From NCBI GenBank assembly GCA_020722065.1, contig DYLK01000016.1, forward strand, positions 1-59,607: DNA of 59,607 nucleotides. The letters are read 5' to 3'. The position numbers and the translations under genes are program-made. Below are positions 58,445 through 59,607 of the stretch, piece after piece. Each line of letters opens with the position of its first letter. Within the stretch, counting starts at the first letter, position 1. This DNA is from Melioribacter roseus. GTDB taxonomy: Bacteria > Bacteroidota > Ignavibacteria > Ignavibacteriales > Melioribacteraceae. Below the pieces are notes generated by a model that was not told the origin of the DNA, searched no databases, and was given only the letters and a program-made list of their open reading frames with translations.

Positions 58445-59524
58445 ATGGAAGTTACAGATAACAAAGTAAGTAAAAAGATATTAATTACTGGCGCTGCTGG
58501 TTTTATTGGTTTTCATTTAGTTGGGAAAGTAATTGCTGATACAAATTGGCAAATTATTGGGATAGATAATATTAACGATTATTACGATGTTAATCTCAAG
58601 TATGCTCGGTTGTTGGAATGTGGGATTAAGTCTGAAAATATCGAATATAATAAGTTGGTGAATTCAGAAAAGTACTCAAATTATCAATTTATTAAAATGG
58701 ATTTAACAGATAAAGAAAGTTTATTTAAGCTCTTTGAAAACGAACATTTCGATTATGTGGTAAATTTAGCGGCACAAGCTGGTGTTAGATATTCGCTTAT
58801 TAATCCAGATGTGTTTATTCAGAGTAATGTTTTAGGTTTTTACAATTTGATTGAAGCAATTAGAAAGACTAAAATTGAACATTTTGTTTATGCAAGTAGT
58901 TCAAGTATATATGGTTTGAATTCAAAAACTCCTTTTTCTACTTTGGATAATGTTGATCATCCAATTTCACTTTATGCGGCATCAAAAAAATCTAATGAAC
59001 TTTTTGCTCATACTTATAGTTATTTATATAACATCCCAATGACTGGGTTACGGTTTTTTACAGTATATGGACCTTGGGGAAGACCAGATATGGCGTATTT
59101 TAATTTTACTAATTCCATTCTTAAAAAACTTCCAATTAAAGTGTATAATAATGGTAATTTATTCCGTGATTTCACCTACATTGATGATATTATTGATGGT
59201 TTGTTTAGAGTGATAAATTCAATTCCAAGTAAAAATCCAATCGGTACTAAGTTAAATCCATCAATATCTTTGGCTCCATATAAGATTTTCAATATCGGGA
59301 ATAATAATCCCGTGCAACTAAAAGAATTTATAAATATTTTGGAAGAGATAATAGGGAAGAAAGCTGTTTTAGAATTTGTTGAGATGCAACCTGGCGAGGT
59401 GTTTACCACACACGCAGATATTTCTCCAATTAATGAAGAACTTGGGTTTGTTCCAGTTACTTCATTAAAAGACGGTTTAGGTAAATTCTATAATTGGTAC
59501 ATTAATTATTATAATAACATTTAA
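58445..59524 (+). CDS. NAD-dependent epimerase, UDP-glucuronate 4-epimerase-like
   Basis: Extended SDR nucleotide-sugar epimerase of 359 residues. NAD motif TGAAGFIGFHLVGKV, Ser in YASSSSIYGLN, catalytic Tyr-x3-Lys in YAASKKSNE, then FFTVYGPWGRPDMAYFNF, which is typical of UDP-glucuronate (or UDP-N-acetylglucosamine uronate) 4-epimerases. It would feed galacturonate units into surface polysaccharide. It stands divergent from the prenyl synthase gene; what follows downstream is beyond the window. Confidence 0.9.
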   Translation: MEVTDNKVSKKILITGAAGFIGFHLVGKVIADTNWQIIGIDNINDYYDVNLKYARLLECGIKSENIEYNKLVNSEKYSNYQFIKMDLTDKESLFKLFENEHFDYVVNLAAQAGVRYSLINPDVFIQSNVLGFYNLIEAIRKTKIEHFVYASSSSIYGLNSKTPFSTLDNVDHPISLYAASKKSNELFAHTYSYLYNIPMTGLRFFTVYGPWGRPDMAYFNFTNSILKKLPIKVYNNGNLFRDFTYIDDIIDGLFRVINSIPSKNPIGTKLNPSISLAPYKIFNIGNNNPVQLKEFINILEEIIGKKAVLEFVEMQPGEVFTTHADISPINEELGFVPVTSLKDGLGKFYNWYINYYNNI

Positions 59525-59607
59525 TTAGATGTTTTTTTATTTCACGAAGTTCCCGCACCAAAGGTGGGCAGGTATGAAGTAATATTTTAAGAAAGTGGCG
59601 GATGGTT

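Overview
The window is a strongly A+T-rich chromosomal segment, most likely from a Bacteroidota/Chlorobi-group bacterium of the Ignavibacteria type. The main pointers are a type IX secretion C-terminal sorting domain with the SQNYPNPFNPST-type start, DUF2723 and DUF971 proteins, and paired 4-nt ATGA/GTGA/TTGA gene overlaps. Clear Shine-Dalgarno sites (AAGGAG before the first gene and guaB, AGGAGG before groES) and a sigma70-type TTGACA-N17-TATTTT promoter at groES fit Ignavibacteria better than Bacteroidia. This taxonomy is inferred from gene content; there is no rRNA in the window.

Layout. (1) 195-6604: a chemoreceptor, an Rrf2-type Fe-S regulator and a respiratory nitrogen module: NapH-like ferredoxin membrane protein, octaheme hydroxylamine-oxidoreductase-family cytochrome and NapC-like multiheme quinol dehydrogenase. 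(2) 6712-10635, minus: signal peptidase I, LepA, a cupin and an FKBP lipoprotein. (3) 10673-16372: glycosyltransferases, a methyltransferase and a DUF2723 membrane protein. (4) 16510-30259: long co-oriented housekeeping gene runs (pyrG, TPR protein, purC, DUF971, pgsA, pgpA, cinA, recA, recX, acyl-CoA dehydrogenase, guaB, glycosyltransferase, purD). (5) 30520-35000, minus: Nudix, ndk, sucD, purQ, purS, pssA, psd. (6) 35111-41668: a tightly packed operon from ybaB-recR through two small lipoproteins and ftsX into exopolysaccharide genes (SLBB protein, Wzc-like kinase, UDP-glucuronate decarboxylase). (7) groESL under CIRCE control. (8) An ATL-like protein overlapping ogt, then an isocitrate-dehydrogenase-family gene. 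(9) 46089-49113: sugar kinase and nucleotidyltransferase resembling AmgK-MurU, then a double TonB_C protein. (10) 49453-52587: a large T9SS-exported protein with a predicted thioester adhesin domain, followed by an exported C1 protease. (11) tRNA-Gly and, on minus, a prenyl synthase - HPr - EI - phosphosugar isomerase operon. (12) A UDP-glucuronate-4-epimerase-like gene near the end.

How the genes fit together: phospholipid synthesis is covered on both the PG arm (pgsA, pgpA) and the PE arm (pssA, psd), and purine synthesis is scattered (purC, purD, purS, purQ, guaB). Envelope polysaccharide functions recur throughout. The least ordinary parts are the thioester/T9SS protein with one domain nested inside another, the HAO-type respiratory operon following an Rrf2 regulator and a chemoreceptor, the ATL-like/Ogt overlap, and a 16-bp perfect palindrome before recA. 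No CRISPR array, insertion sequence, phage gene or classical defence system was seen.
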